DNA from: Marinomonas fungiae
Lineage (GTDB): Bacteria > Pseudomonadota > Gammaproteobacteria > Pseudomonadales > Marinomonadaceae
Assembly: GCF_001418205.1 (NCBI RefSeq)
Contig: NZ_LIQF01000007.1
Coordinates: forward strand, 94,826 to 158,825
Reading direction: 5' to 3'
DNA: 64,000 nucleotides
Part shown: piece after piece, positions 53,519 to 61,933 of the stretch
Position numbering within the stretch: the first letter of the stretch is position 1
How the letters are laid out: every line of letters starts with the position of its first letter
Made by a program: the position numbers and the translations under genes
Notes under the pieces: generated by a model
The model's database searches: none
What the model was told of the DNA's origin: nothing
Seen by the model: the letters and a program-made list of their open reading frames with translations, nothing else

Positions 53519-54595
53519 TTATTGCTGGTGTGTTCCCGCGTGGGGCTGCGTCACCACTTGGTTACGGCCTTGTCGTTTGGCGATATACAGACAAGCGTCG
53601 GCGCTGCGGATAATGGTGTCGATATCATTGGATTGAATATTGGTTGCGACGCCAAGGCTGCATGTAAGTTGACCGACTAGGGGAAATGGATGGTCACGAA
53701 TGGTTCGCCAACAGGTATCGGCAACCTGCTTTGCTTGTTCCGCTGCCAAACCATTCATCAGTACTACGAATTCATCGCCACCCCAGCGAGCAAGGCAACT
53801 TTGTTTTGGTAGGCTGCTTTCCAACAGCTTAGCCGCTTGCTTAAGAACCGCATCGCCTGTCTCGTGTCCATGGCTGTCGTTGATTTGTTTGAAATGATCT
53901 AGGTCGATGATGATGCTACTGATATTGGGCTGCGCCCCCGCATTCGACGAAAGCCAGTAGATCAGACCGCGGCGATTGCAGATGTCGGTTAACTCATCGT
54001 AGTCGGCCTGTCGACGTGAGTTACGTAAGCGTTCTTCTGCTCGCGTAAAATGCAACATAATGTCTCGTTGATAAGACAGAACGATAAAAAGCAAAGCTCC
54101 GCCAGGACCAAAAAAGACCATCATTTCTCTACCTCGAGCGGTACTTAGTTCACTTGGCTGGCTGATCAAGTACAACAATATGGGTACACAAATAGCCCCC
54201 CACAATAGCATCGTATGGCGCAGCCAAGAATGGGGAACCATGGCGGTAAGGATTGATATCGCGATCAAAATGACGCCGCTGATTGGTGGGAACACCTCTA
54301 CTAGCACCCAGTTATGTATAACGGAGCCAATAGTGTAGTACCAAGCGGGTGTCACGAAAGAGTAGGCTGTTATGAAAAATAAGTATTTGATGGACTGGGT
54401 GTGTCTGCCCCTTGGATCGTGGTGAAAATAGAGCAATAAGCCTGCAAGCAATACGCTGCTAGATATTGGTACTACAAAATCAATGAAATGATCGGTATTA
54501 ATAGCTAGGTAGGAAATGCCAACAATGGCTCCAAATACGCAGTAAAAGCACAGTGCGATGTATGTTGCTCTTATAGAGAATAAGGATTGTTGCAT
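53519..54595 (-). CDS. Membrane-bound diguanylate cyclase (GGDEF)
   Basis: About 358 residues: an N-terminal set of about six hydrophobic helices (from residue 8 to about 170) and a C-terminal GGDEF domain with ADYDELTDICNRRGLIYWL, IIDLDHFKQINDSHGHETGD and the active-site RWGGDEFVVLMNG. It makes c-di-GMP. The inhibitory RxxD site five residues before GGDEF is absent, so product feedback may be weak. The ATG at 54595 follows AGGA; codons further upstream to 54754 look non-coding. Lies between polA and thrB, divergent from thrB. Confidence 0.92.
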   Translation of the reverse strand: MQQSLFSIRATYIALCFYCVFGAIVGISYLAINTDHFIDFVVPISSSVLLAGLLLYFHHDPRGRHTQSIKYLFFITAYSFVTPAWYYTIGSVIHNWVLVEVFPPISGVILIAISILTAMVPHSWLRHTMLLWGAICVPILLYLISQPSELSTARGREMMVFFGPGGALLFIVLSYQRDIMLHFTRAEERLRNSRRQADYDELTDICNRRGLIYWLSSNAGAQPNISSIIIDLDHFKQINDSHGHETGDAVLKQAAKLLESSLPKQSCLARWGGDEFVVLMNGLAAEQAKQVADTCWRTIRDHPFPLVGQLTCSLGVATNIQSNDIDTIIRSADACLYIAKRQGRNQVVTQPHAGTHQQ

Positions 54596-54833
54596 AGCTA
54601 TGTTCCTGCAGCATGTCGTCGTGTGAAGAGTATTCCGAAGCTCTCTAGAGAATGTTAGTAGTACAGTGGCAATTTTTATACAGGTGTTGTGTATAAAGAT
54701 GTAGTGTGGATGTGCTAAATCGCGCCGCGCAAACGAGGTTTTGGCGATAACCAATTGACCTTTTTGCTCTGATTGTGGAGCATTAGCGGCTAAATGCGAT
54801 ATTGCGCGAATTTAATACAATTAGGTACAGATT

Positions 54834-55796
54834 TTGGCTGTTTACACTTCTCTCTCGGACTCTGACATGCGCGGCCTTGTGGCCGATTACAACTTAGGTG
54901 AATTAGTGTCTTTTCAAGGCATTTCTGGTGGCGTTGAAAACACCAACTATTTTCTCACCACCACCACGGGTAAGTACGTACTGACCCTGTTTGAAGAGTT
55001 TGAGTTTGACGAGGTGCCATACTTTTTGGATGTGGTATCGCATTTACAGGCCAAGGGCTTTAATGTGCCAGCAGCGTTGGTGGATGCCGAAGGCGAGCGC
55101 CTTCGCGTAGTGCAAAACCGTCCAGCGATTATCGTGGATTGTTTCCCCGGCGGCCTGCTAGAAGAAACCACAGTGGAATCCTGCCGTTTGATGGGCTCGG
55201 TGTTGGCGCAGCTGCACACTGCTGGTATGGATTTTCCTGATCATCGTCCAAGCCACCGTGGTATCGACTGGTGGCGTGCAACGTCGAAAAGCATTGCGTC
55301 TGAGCTGGAAAGCCATCAAGCGCATCTGTTGCTTGAGCAAGTGTCTGAATTTGATCAGTTTATTGAGCAATACGATGATCAATTGGCGAAAGGCACGGTA
55401 CACGGCGATCTATTTTTCAACAACACCTTGTTTGAAGGCGAAGAGCTATCGGCGATTATCGACTTCTACAATGCGTGTCACTCTTGGTTGATGTACGACC
55501 TAGCGATCGTAGTGAATGACTGGTGTTCTGACATGAGCACTGGCGAGTTAGATATGGATAAATACCATGCCATGGTTAATGCCTACATTCACGAGCGTCA
55601 GCCCAGTGCTGCTGAAATCATGTCTTGGCCACATATGCTGAAAATCGCTGCGTTGCGTTTCTGGTTGTCACGTCTAGAAGCATGGCACGGCGCCAAAGAC
55701 GATCCTGAGCGTTTGGCACAGCAGCATGATCCAATGGAATTTCAACGTATTTTGGAATCTCGCGTACGTCACGCGCCGAGCCTAACGGAAAACTAA
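54834..55796 (+). CDS. thrB: Homoserine kinase (ThrB, protein-kinase-fold type)
   Basis: A 320-residue kinase of the APH/choline-kinase fold: FQGISGGVENTNYFLTTTTG for nucleotide binding, KYVLTLFE, the catalytic VHGDLFFNNTLF and IIDFYNACHSW metal motif. It phosphorylates homoserine in threonine synthesis. It begins with TTG (MAVYTSLSD, the usual N-terminus of this family), with TTAGG as a weak ribosome site. Followed after 3 bases by the DUF1007 gene. The polA-thrB-znu neighbourhood is conserved in pseudomonads. Confidence 0.95.
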   Translation: MAVYTSLSDSDMRGLVADYNLGELVSFQGISGGVENTNYFLTTTTGKYVLTLFEEFEFDEVPYFLDVVSHLQAKGFNVPAALVDAEGERLRVVQNRPAIIVDCFPGGLLEETTVESCRLMGSVLAQLHTAGMDFPDHRPSHRGIDWWRATSKSIASELESHQAHLLLEQVSEFDQFIEQYDDQLAKGTVHGDLFFNNTLFEGEELSAIIDFYNACHSWLMYDLAIVVNDWCSDMSTGELDMDKYHAMVNAYIHERQPSAAEIMSWPHMLKIAALRFWLSRLEAWHGAKDDPERLAQQHDPMEFQRILESRVRHAPSLTEN

Positions 55797-55799
55797 GCT

Positions 55800-56372
55800 A
55801 TGCAGCGCTGGCGTCAGTGGTGTGCGGCAATAGTATTGTGGCTGGGAGCAGGGCAGGCGTTAGCGCATCCGCATATTTGGATCGACTCTTATTATCAGGT
55901 CAACGTTTCCTCACCTAAGATCCGTACTTTAGAGGCCTATTGGCAGTTCGATGTGTTTTCCAGTGTCGATATGCTGATGGAGTTCGATAAAAACGCCGAT
56001 GGGCAATTGCTCGGCGCAGAGAAAGTCGATGCGGCTCAGGCCATGAATAACTTGGCGCAATACGGATACTTCTTAAAAATCCAAGTGGCTGGCCGCGAGC
56101 TAACACCCGCCCGCGTAGATGTGTTGGATGTGGGGGTGGTGGATCAAGCCATGACCGTGCGTTTGGGCATTACTCTTGATGAATCCGTGAACCTGCAACA
56201 AAACACACTGCGTCTAGGTTTTGGCGATGTGGAAAATTACTTTGCTATGGTGATCCCGGATGCTGGACTGATTAAACTGACTGGTATGCTGGCGGAGACT
56301 TGTACCCCGACGGAAGCCGACGCAGAAGAGATTTATATGGAAGGTTGGGTTGATCTGAGCTGCGATGCCTGA
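55800..56372 (+). CDS. DUF1007 family exported protein (metal-uptake associated)
   Basis: A 190-residue exported protein with a signal peptide (cleaved after QALA) and the DUF1007 signature HPHIWIDSYYQVN right at the mature N-terminus, whose histidines may bind metal, plus AYWQFDVFSSVDMLMEFDKN and FAMVIPDAGLIKL. DUF1007 genes are frequently fused or adjacent to NicO-type transporters; here NicO lies three genes downstream. Role in zinc handling is therefore likely, not proven. It follows thrB by 3 bases and is probably co-transcribed with it. Confidence 0.85.
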   Translation: MQRWRQWCAAIVLWLGAGQALAHPHIWIDSYYQVNVSSPKIRTLEAYWQFDVFSSVDMLMEFDKNADGQLLGAEKVDAAQAMNNLAQYGYFLKIQVAGRELTPARVDVLDVGVVDQAMTVRLGITLDESVNLQQNTLRLGFGDVENYFAMVIPDAGLIKLTGMLAETCTPTEADAEEIYMEGWVDLSCDA

Positions 56373-56433
56373 TTTCCACTTTTCACCCTCAACTGACGAT
56401 TATGTGATTCCAACCTTACCTTAGAGGCATCTT

Positions 56434-57066
56434 ATGTTAGAGCATTTTCAGTGGTTACCTTTTTTGTTGGCGATTACCGTTCTAACCATGAGTCCAGGCG
56501 TGGATACCTTGTTGGTGTTGCGCAGCTCTGCCGTGGCAGGTTGGCGGGTTGGTTTTGTCTGTAGTCTAGGCATTTGCTTGGGCTTATTTGCCCATGCGAC
56601 GGTTTCTGCATTGGGCTTGTCGGTGATTCTGCTCGGCTCAGCGACCTTATTTACCGCCTTCAAAATCGCTGGTGCTTTGTATCTGGTTTACCTAGGTATT
56701 CAAGCCTTACGCAGTGCATGGCACCCTAAAGGTTTAACCCTGAACTTGCCAGAAGGTCGTCAAATGACAGCGAAAACGGCGTTTCGTCAGGGCATTTTAT
56801 CGAATATTTTAAACCCAAAAACCATCGTGTTTTACATGGCGTTTTTGCCGCAATTTATTAACCCTGAATACTCGGCAATCGCGCAATCTCTGTTTATGGC
56901 TGCCCTTCACTTTATCATAGCGATGGCGTGGCAAACGTTTCTTGCGGTGGTGGTTCACCGAGCAAGGGTATGGCTGGCGCGACCAAAAGTGGCGCAAGTC
57001 TTGGATAGCCTAACGGGCGTATTGCTAGTGGGCTTTGGCATTAAATTGGCACTGACTCAGCGCTGA
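56434..57066 (+). CDS. LysE/RhtB family exporter
   Basis: A 210-residue membrane protein with six hydrophobic helices and the RhtB pattern TVLTMSPGVDTLLVLRSSAV and SNILNPKTIVFYMAFLPQFI. Likely an amino-acid exporter; because thrB lies upstream, homoserine or threonine is an attractive but unproven substrate. AGAGG lies seven bases before the ATG at 56434. Confidence 0.9.
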   Translation: MLEHFQWLPFLLAITVLTMSPGVDTLLVLRSSAVAGWRVGFVCSLGICLGLFAHATVSALGLSVILLGSATLFTAFKIAGALYLVYLGIQALRSAWHPKGLTLNLPEGRQMTAKTAFRQGILSNILNPKTIVFYMAFLPQFINPEYSAIAQSLFMAALHFIIAMAWQTFLAVVVHRARVWLARPKVAQVLDSLTGVLLVGFGIKLALTQR

Positions 57067-57100
57067 TCGCGTGAAGGTGTCGTTATGGGTATGACCTATC

Positions 57101-57712
57101 ATGAGTTTATTGATTTCCACCTGGATTAAGTTCTTCTTTCTATTTGCGCCGTTTTTCGTGTTGTCGATGTTCTTGGCGTTGACCCGTGGCGAAACCCCTG
57201 CCGCCCGTCGTCATGTGGCGAATAAGTCGATCGTTGCGGCATTGGCGATTGCCTTAGTGCTGATGTTTTTTGGCGGTGCCTTGTTTGAAGTACTGGGCAT
57301 TACGCTGGATTCGTTCCGTATCGGTGCGGGTATCTTGTTGTTTATGTCTGCCATTAGCTTGGTTAAAGACGGTACTCGAAACCATGCGACGGGGATGCCA
57401 AATGAAGAGCGTGATGATATTTCTGTAGTGCCATTAGCGGTACCGACCATTATTGGCCCGGCCACCATAGGTACGATTCTAGTATACGGTGCTGAGTTTC
57501 AAGGTTGGGAGTTCGTGGTCAGCGTTATGGGCTTGGTCGGTGCCTTGCTGACGCTAGCGGTATTGCTCTATTCCAGCTCGTTAATTGAGAAGCTTTTGGG
57601 ACGTACCGGTCTGAATATCCTATCTAAGATTACTGGCCTGATTTTGGCGGCCATGGCAGCACAGATCTTTATGGGCGGTGTGATGGGCTTTTTGGCACCT
57701 ATTGCAAGCTAG
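57101..57712 (+). CDS. MarC family membrane protein
   Basis: A 203-residue protein with six hydrophobic helices: WIKFFFLFAPFFVLSMFLAL, FRIGAGILLFMSAISLV and the conserved VPLAVPTIIGPATIGTIL. MarC/UPF0056 proteins were once thought to be antibiotic-related, which was not upheld; function remains unknown. It starts at ATG 57101, 34 bases after the LysE gene. The Zur operator begins 26 bases after its stop. Confidence 0.92.
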   Translation: MSLLISTWIKFFFLFAPFFVLSMFLALTRGETPAARRHVANKSIVAALAIALVLMFFGGALFEVLGITLDSFRIGAGILLFMSAISLVKDGTRNHATGMPNEERDDISVVPLAVPTIIGPATIGTILVYGAEFQGWEFVVSVMGLVGALLTLAVLLYSSSLIEKLLGRTGLNILSKITGLILAAMAAQIFMGGVMGFLAPIAS

Positions 57713-57738
57713 CCCGACCCTATCTACTTTTGAATGTT

Positions 57739-57753
57739 TGTTATAATATAACA
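57739..57753. promoter_or_regulatory. Zur box upstream of nicO-zur-znuC-znuB
   Basis: TGTTATAATATAACA is a perfect palindrome equal to the core of the gammaproteobacterial Zur consensus (TGTTATANTATAACA). It lies 31 bases before the nicO start, in position to repress the four-gene zinc operon when zinc-loaded Zur is bound. Confidence 0.92.
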
Positions 57754-57784
57754 ATGTTTGTGTTGGGTTAAGCTGGAGCCAAGT

Positions 57785-58747
57785 GTGCGCATTGCAAAGT
57801 GGTTAGGTGTTCTAGGGTTATTGCTGTCCAGCTGTGCTTGGGCCGCAGATCAAACCATGATCTTTGAAATTAGCCGCTGGGTGATGGAGCAGCAACGGGA
57901 TTTTCACCGTGAGCTGGCGCGCTTGGTTCAGATGCTCGCCAAACAAGAAAATCCTGCGCTGTTGGGCAGTTTGTTGGTGGCGAGTTTTCTTTATGGTGTG
58001 TTTCACGACGCAGGCCCTGGTCATGGCAAAGCCGTGATCGGTTCCTATTTATTAGCCACCAAAGCGCCCTTACGTAAAGGCATTCAACTGTCATTTTTAT
58101 CAGCATTGGCGCAGGGTGTGGTAGCGATTGCTTTGGTGTGGGTGCTGGCGCAAATCTTAGATTTGGCTGGTGCCATCACCGAAACCACGCAAATTCTGGA
58201 GCTGGCGTCCTATGGTGCGATTGGTCTGATTGGCGTGTGGATGCTGTGGCGCATTGCGCGTGGCAAATCGAGCTGTGGTCATGATCATAGCCAAGATCAC
58301 CTGCATCACCATGAACATGATCACCACCACGATTGCGCTCATCATCAAGGGTGCCATCATGACCACTCACATGATGAGTCGGTCAAGGCATTGGATTTGC
58401 CAAACAATGAGATTCAAACCGCCAAGCGCAGCACCCTAGCCATGGTATCTGCGATTGGTATTCGTCCCTGTACGGGGGCGGTGCTGGTGTTGCTGTTTGC
58501 CACCAGTACCGGAATATTTCAATGGGGAGTGCTGGCGACATTAGTGATGTCGCTAGGCACGGGCATCACCGTATCGGCCTTGGCACTGTTGAGTGTCCTC
58601 GTGCGTGACGGTAGTTTTGCCTTAAGCCCCAGTGCATGGCGTCGCCGCGTTACCCAAGTGTTGGGAGTGATCGCAGCGTGCGCCTTAATTTTTATCAGTG
58701 TCACCATGATTTACAGTGACCTACAGGTAGCAGGGCGGGCATTCTAA
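57785..58747 (+). CDS. NicO/RcnA-type nickel-cobalt transporter with His-rich loop
   Basis: A 320-residue inner-membrane protein. Signal-like N-terminus (LGVLGLLLSSCAWA), then the NicO motif YGVFHDAGPGHGKAVIGSYL and, after a central His-rich loop (about 166-202, with CGHDHSQDHLHHHEHDHHHD), the conserved IRPCTGAVLVLLFA. The start is GTG at 57785, with GGAG six bases before it; the TTG at 57758 falls inside a poorer context. Being first in a Zur-controlled operon, zinc is as likely a substrate as nickel or cobalt. The direction of transport is not fixed by sequence. Confidence 0.87.
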   Translation: MRIAKWLGVLGLLLSSCAWAADQTMIFEISRWVMEQQRDFHRELARLVQMLAKQENPALLGSLLVASFLYGVFHDAGPGHGKAVIGSYLLATKAPLRKGIQLSFLSALAQGVVAIALVWVLAQILDLAGAITETTQILELASYGAIGLIGVWMLWRIARGKSSCGHDHSQDHLHHHEHDHHHDCAHHQGCHHDHSHDESVKALDLPNNEIQTAKRSTLAMVSAIGIRPCTGAVLVLLFATSTGIFQWGVLATLVMSLGTGITVSALALLSVLVRDGSFALSPSAWRRRVTQVLGVIAACALIFISVTMIYSDLQVAGRAF

Positions 58748-59244
58748 TGACCGAACATCATCATTCTCACGAACACGCGCATAACCATGACGTGTGTATT
58801 GAGCAAGCGCTAGAAACTGCGGAGACCGTGTGTTCTGAGCAGGGTCAACGATTGACGAAGATTCGCCGTCGTGCCCTAGAGCTTATCTGGCAAAGTCATC
58901 GTCCATTGGGGGCGTATCAATTGCTAGCTAAGCTGGCTGAAGAAGGCTTTAACTCAGCGCCACCAACGGTTTATCGTGCTTTGGACTTCTTAATATCGGC
59001 GGGCTTGATTCACAAGGTAGAGTCTATGAACGCCTACCTAGGCTGTGCCCACGCGGACAAACCGCACAAGGGCTACTTTCTGATCTGTGATGAATGTCAG
59101 AATGTCATGGAATTTGATTACCAAGACATCCATCAGTCCTTGATCAAAAAAGCACAAGAGCAAGGTTTTGAGCTGCGCGCTGAAACTATCGAGTTGACGG
59201 GACTGTGTGCCGACTGTCGAGCTCAGGAAACGCCAGCATCATGA
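58747..59244 (+). CDS. zur: Zinc uptake regulator Zur (Fur family)
   Basis: A 165-residue Fur-family repressor. The winged helix spans about 30-95 ([40 protein letters not shown]); the dimer/metal part contains [20 protein letters not shown] and the structural cysteines in ICDEC and LCADC. The first 15 residues ([15 protein letters not shown]) form an unusual His tag-like extension. It represses zinc uptake genes when zinc is bound. TAATG overlap with nicO and ATGA overlap with znuC make this a tightly coupled operon. Confidence 0.95.
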   Translation: MTEHHHSHEHAHNHDVCIEQALETAETVCSEQGQRLTKIRRRALELIWQSHRPLGAYQLLAKLAEEGFNSAPPTVYRALDFLISAGLIHKVESMNAYLGCAHADKPHKGYFLICDECQNVMEFDYQDIHQSLIKKAQEQGFELRAETIELTGLCADCRAQETPAS

Positions 59245-60023
59245 GCACCCGATTAGCAGAACTGCAAGAGATTGGCATTCGCTTTGGCGACCGACAGTTG
59301 TTGAGCAATATCAACATCACCCTACACCAAGGGGAGATCGTCACTTTGATTGGCCCCAATGGCAGTGGTAAAAGCACTCTGATTCGTACCTTGTTGGGAC
59401 TTCAGGAACCGACTTCTGGAAAGGTGATTCGGCACAATACGCTGCGCATTGGCTATATGCCGCAGAAGCTACACATCGATCCAACCTTGCCATTGACGGT
59501 CAAGCATTTCTTGGGTCTGGTGCGTGGGGTAAATAAAAAAGACATTCGACCTACTCTGAACAAGGTTGGCATTCCACACTTGGAAAACTCCCAAGTGCAT
59601 GTCTTGTCCGGTGGTGAAACACAGCGTTTGTTATTGGCGCGCGCATTATTAAACCGTCCGACTTTGTTGGTTCTTGATGAGCCTGTGCAAGGTGTCGATG
59701 TCAGTGGTCAGGTGGAGATTTACAATCTCATCAATACCATTCGCCAAGAGCTTAACTGTGGTGTGTTTATGATTTCCCACGATTTGCACTTGGTCATGGC
59801 GCAGACCGATACCGTGGTCTGTATCAATCAGCATGTATGCTGCTCGGGTTCTCCGCAACATGTGAAAGGCCATCCTGCCTACAAAGCATTGTTTGGTATT
59901 CCTGGGGCGGATGAGTCCTTGGCGATTTACTCGCACCAACACGATCATGTCCACGATGACAGCGGTGAAGTGGTGGAAGAAGGCCATGTGCACGGCCCGA
60001 ACTGCAATCATCACGCTCATTAA
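59241..60023 (+). CDS. znuC: Zinc ABC transporter ATP-binding protein ZnuC
   Basis: A 260-residue ABC ATPase: Walker [30 protein letters not shown] signature, Walker [13 protein letters not shown] and H-loop ISHDLHLV. The C-terminus (about 232-260) is His-rich, HQHDHVHDD to [12 protein letters not shown], typical of ZnuC and useful as a zinc buffer. It energises ZnuB. The frame extends upstream but the ATG at 59241 overlaps the zur stop and matches the family N-terminus. Confidence 0.96.
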   Translation: MSTRLAELQEIGIRFGDRQLLSNINITLHQGEIVTLIGPNGSGKSTLIRTLLGLQEPTSGKVIRHNTLRIGYMPQKLHIDPTLPLTVKHFLGLVRGVNKKDIRPTLNKVGIPHLENSQVHVLSGGETQRLLLARALLNRPTLLVLDEPVQGVDVSGQVEIYNLINTIRQELNCGVFMISHDLHLVMAQTDTVVCINQHVCCSGSPQHVKGHPAYKALFGIPGADESLAIYSHQHDHVHDDSGEVVEEGHVHGPNCNHHAH

Positions 60024-60041
60024 CTCGGAGAAAGTAAAACC

Positions 60042-60833
60042 ATGTTAGAACTGTTGATGCGCGCGCTGATCGGCGGCCTTGGGGTCGCGGCAGTGGCTGG
60101 CCCTTTGGGGGCGTTCGTGGTGTGGCGGCGTATGGCTTACTTTGGCGATACCTTAGCGCACTCGGCATTGTTGGGTGTGGCGCTGGGTTTCTTGCTTGAT
60201 ATCAATTTGAACTTTGCCATTGTGGTGTTGTGTGTCGGTTTGGCATTGGTGTTGGTGGCGTTGCAGAAAAAGCAGATCATCGCCACAGATACTTTGCTGG
60301 GCATTTTAGCGCACTCGGCGTTGTCCCTTGGTCTCGTGGCGGTGAGCTTTTTGGACAATATCCGCATTGACCTGATGGCCTATTTGTTCGGTGATTTGCT
60401 TGCCATTAGCCAAACCGATCTGTATTGGATTTATGGTGGTGGCGTTGTGGTGATGACCTTGCTGGTGACCTTCTGGCGTCCGTTGCTGGCACTGACTGTG
60501 AATGAAGAATTAGCCAAGGTCGAAGGTTATCCGGTGGAAGCGATTCGTCTATTACTGATGTTGTTGGTGGCGGTGGTGATTGCTGTGGCGATGAAGATCG
60601 TCGGTGTGTTGCTGATTACCTCTTTGATGATCATTCCTGCGGCGACCTCACGTAAGCTGTCGCAGACGCCAGTACAGATGGCAACTTTTGCCGGTGTGCT
60701 TGGCTGCTTGTCCGTCTGTGGTGGTCTGTGGGCCTCTTATCATTGGGATACGCCGACTGGCCCAAGTGTGGTGGTGTGTGCCGCATTGCTGTTCTTGATT
60801 GCTTACAGCTTGCCCCTTAGACGTATTCAATAA
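60042..60833 (+). CDS. znuB: Zinc ABC transporter permease ZnuB
   Basis: A 263-residue permease with about eight membrane helices: GGLGVAAVAGPLGAFVVWRR, MAYFGDTLAHSALLGVALGF and LLITSLMIIPAATSRKLSQT, the ABC-3 family signatures. It carries zinc from the ZnuA receptor into the cytoplasm using ZnuC. Last gene of the operon, 18 bases after znuC, ended by a terminator. The periplasmic receptor ZnuA is not encoded in this window. Confidence 0.96.
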   Translation: MLELLMRALIGGLGVAAVAGPLGAFVVWRRMAYFGDTLAHSALLGVALGFLLDINLNFAIVVLCVGLALVLVALQKKQIIATDTLLGILAHSALSLGLVAVSFLDNIRIDLMAYLFGDLLAISQTDLYWIYGGGVVVMTLLVTFWRPLLALTVNEELAKVEGYPVEAIRLLLMLLVAVVIAVAMKIVGVLLITSLMIIPAATSRKLSQTPVQMATFAGVLGCLSVCGGLWASYHWDTPTGPSVVVCAALLFLIAYSLPLRRIQ

Positions 60834-60850
60834 CGGCTTCAAATTTGTTA

Positions 60851-60884
60851 AAGGCCACGTTGGGAATCCCGCGTGGCCTTTTTT
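60851..60884 (+). terminator. Rho-independent terminator of the zinc operon
   Basis: Stem AAGGCCACG / CGTGGCCTT with a 12-base loop followed by TTTT, 18 bases after znuB. Confidence 0.88.
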
Positions 60885-60915
60885 GTACCGTCGTCATGAT
60901 CTCAAAGGTGGTGGC

Positions 60916-61818
60916 TTATAAGGGCGGGTTTTCTGATTCGCGCAGCATGGTCAGTAAGGTTTGTCTTGCGTGGGCAACACGTACTTTACGCAAGGCACTG
61001 GGTAGCCAAATTAAGAAATATTGGATCTCCCGTGTTCCGATCGGAGAAGGGATTTCCATGAGCTGTCCATTGCTGATGTGTTCTTGGCATAGAAACTCGG
61101 GCATCACTGACCAGCCAAAGCCTTGTGTGAGCAGCTTACGCTGGGCTCGTAAATCTTGGCCGACTACTGCCGGTACGATGCCCTCAACGCTGATGCGGTT
61201 TTTCTGCAGCCATGGTTCCACCAAAGACAACTCCAAGTTGTATGCCAGTAAGGGTTCTTCACGTATCGCGGTGGCAAAGTCTGGCGCTGAGGTTAATCGT
61301 GCAACGACCTGTGGTGAAGCAACTGGTAACACTCGACTGGTATAAATCCGCTCACTCTTAAGACGGCTGTCGGTCACTGGGTGGGCTGAGACCCCCAAGT
61401 CACAATGCCCCTCAAGCAGCATGCTGGCGACCATATTGCCGTTACCGGTATGCATCCGAACTTTTATGCCCGACTGGAGTAGTGGTAATAAGCGCTCACT
61501 GAGAATCTCGGCCATAAAGTCCGCATGGCCGACGATTTGCAGAACACCTGTTATGTCCATGGAGCGGGCACGCGCGGCGGCTAGAGCGGCTTCTACCGCA
61601 TCCAGTTTATCGCCAATGTCCAGCGCTAATTCTTCGGCGGCGGAGGTGGGGATAACCCCTGTCGGTGAACGCTCAAACAAGGGGCGTCCTACTGCCACCT
61701 CCAAACCGGCGATGTGTTGCGACACGGCAGGCTGGGTCAGGTTCAGAGAGCGGGCGGCGGCACTGATCGAACGCTGACGATACACTTCCATAAACGTTCG
61801 CATTCTTGGTAACGACAT
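60916..61818 (-). CDS. LysR family transcriptional regulator
   Basis: A 300-residue LysR-type regulator: HTH MRTFMEVYRQRSISAAARSL, NLTQPAVSQHIAGLEVAVGR and a type-2 periplasmic-binding-like effector domain (VLQIVGHADFMAEIL, GHCDLGVSAHPV). It is divergent from the aldehyde dehydrogenase gene with 115 bases between starts, so it probably controls it. A palindrome (CATAAA-TTTA-TTTATG at 61827) lies immediately at its start. The effector is unknown, perhaps an aldehyde or its acid. Confidence 0.92.
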   Translation of the reverse strand: MSLPRMRTFMEVYRQRSISAAARSLNLTQPAVSQHIAGLEVAVGRPLFERSPTGVIPTSAAEELALDIGDKLDAVEAALAAARARSMDITGVLQIVGHADFMAEILSERLLPLLQSGIKVRMHTGNGNMVASMLLEGHCDLGVSAHPVTDSRLKSERIYTSRVLPVASPQVVARLTSAPDFATAIREEPLLAYNLELSLVEPWLQKNRISVEGIVPAVVGQDLRAQRKLLTQGFGWSVMPEFLCQEHISNGQLMEIPSPIGTREIQYFLIWLPSALRKVRVAHARQTLLTMLRESENPPL

Positions 61819-61826
61819 ACAGCCCC

Positions 61827-61842
61827 CATAAATTTATTTATG
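61827..61842. promoter_or_regulatory. Palindrome CATAAA-N4-TTTATG
   Basis: Perfect 6+6 palindrome with a TTTA spacer, nine bases upstream of the LysR ATG; a second weak one, ATGC-N6-GCAT, follows at 61847-61860. Candidate LysR binding region for the divergent promoter. Confidence 0.4.
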
Positions 61843-61933
61843 CCTCATGCAAAATAGCATTGTTACCCCTGACATCGCAATCACACCTACTATGTTGGTA
61901 ACGAAAACAAACCACCCAGAGAAAGGAGAATGT

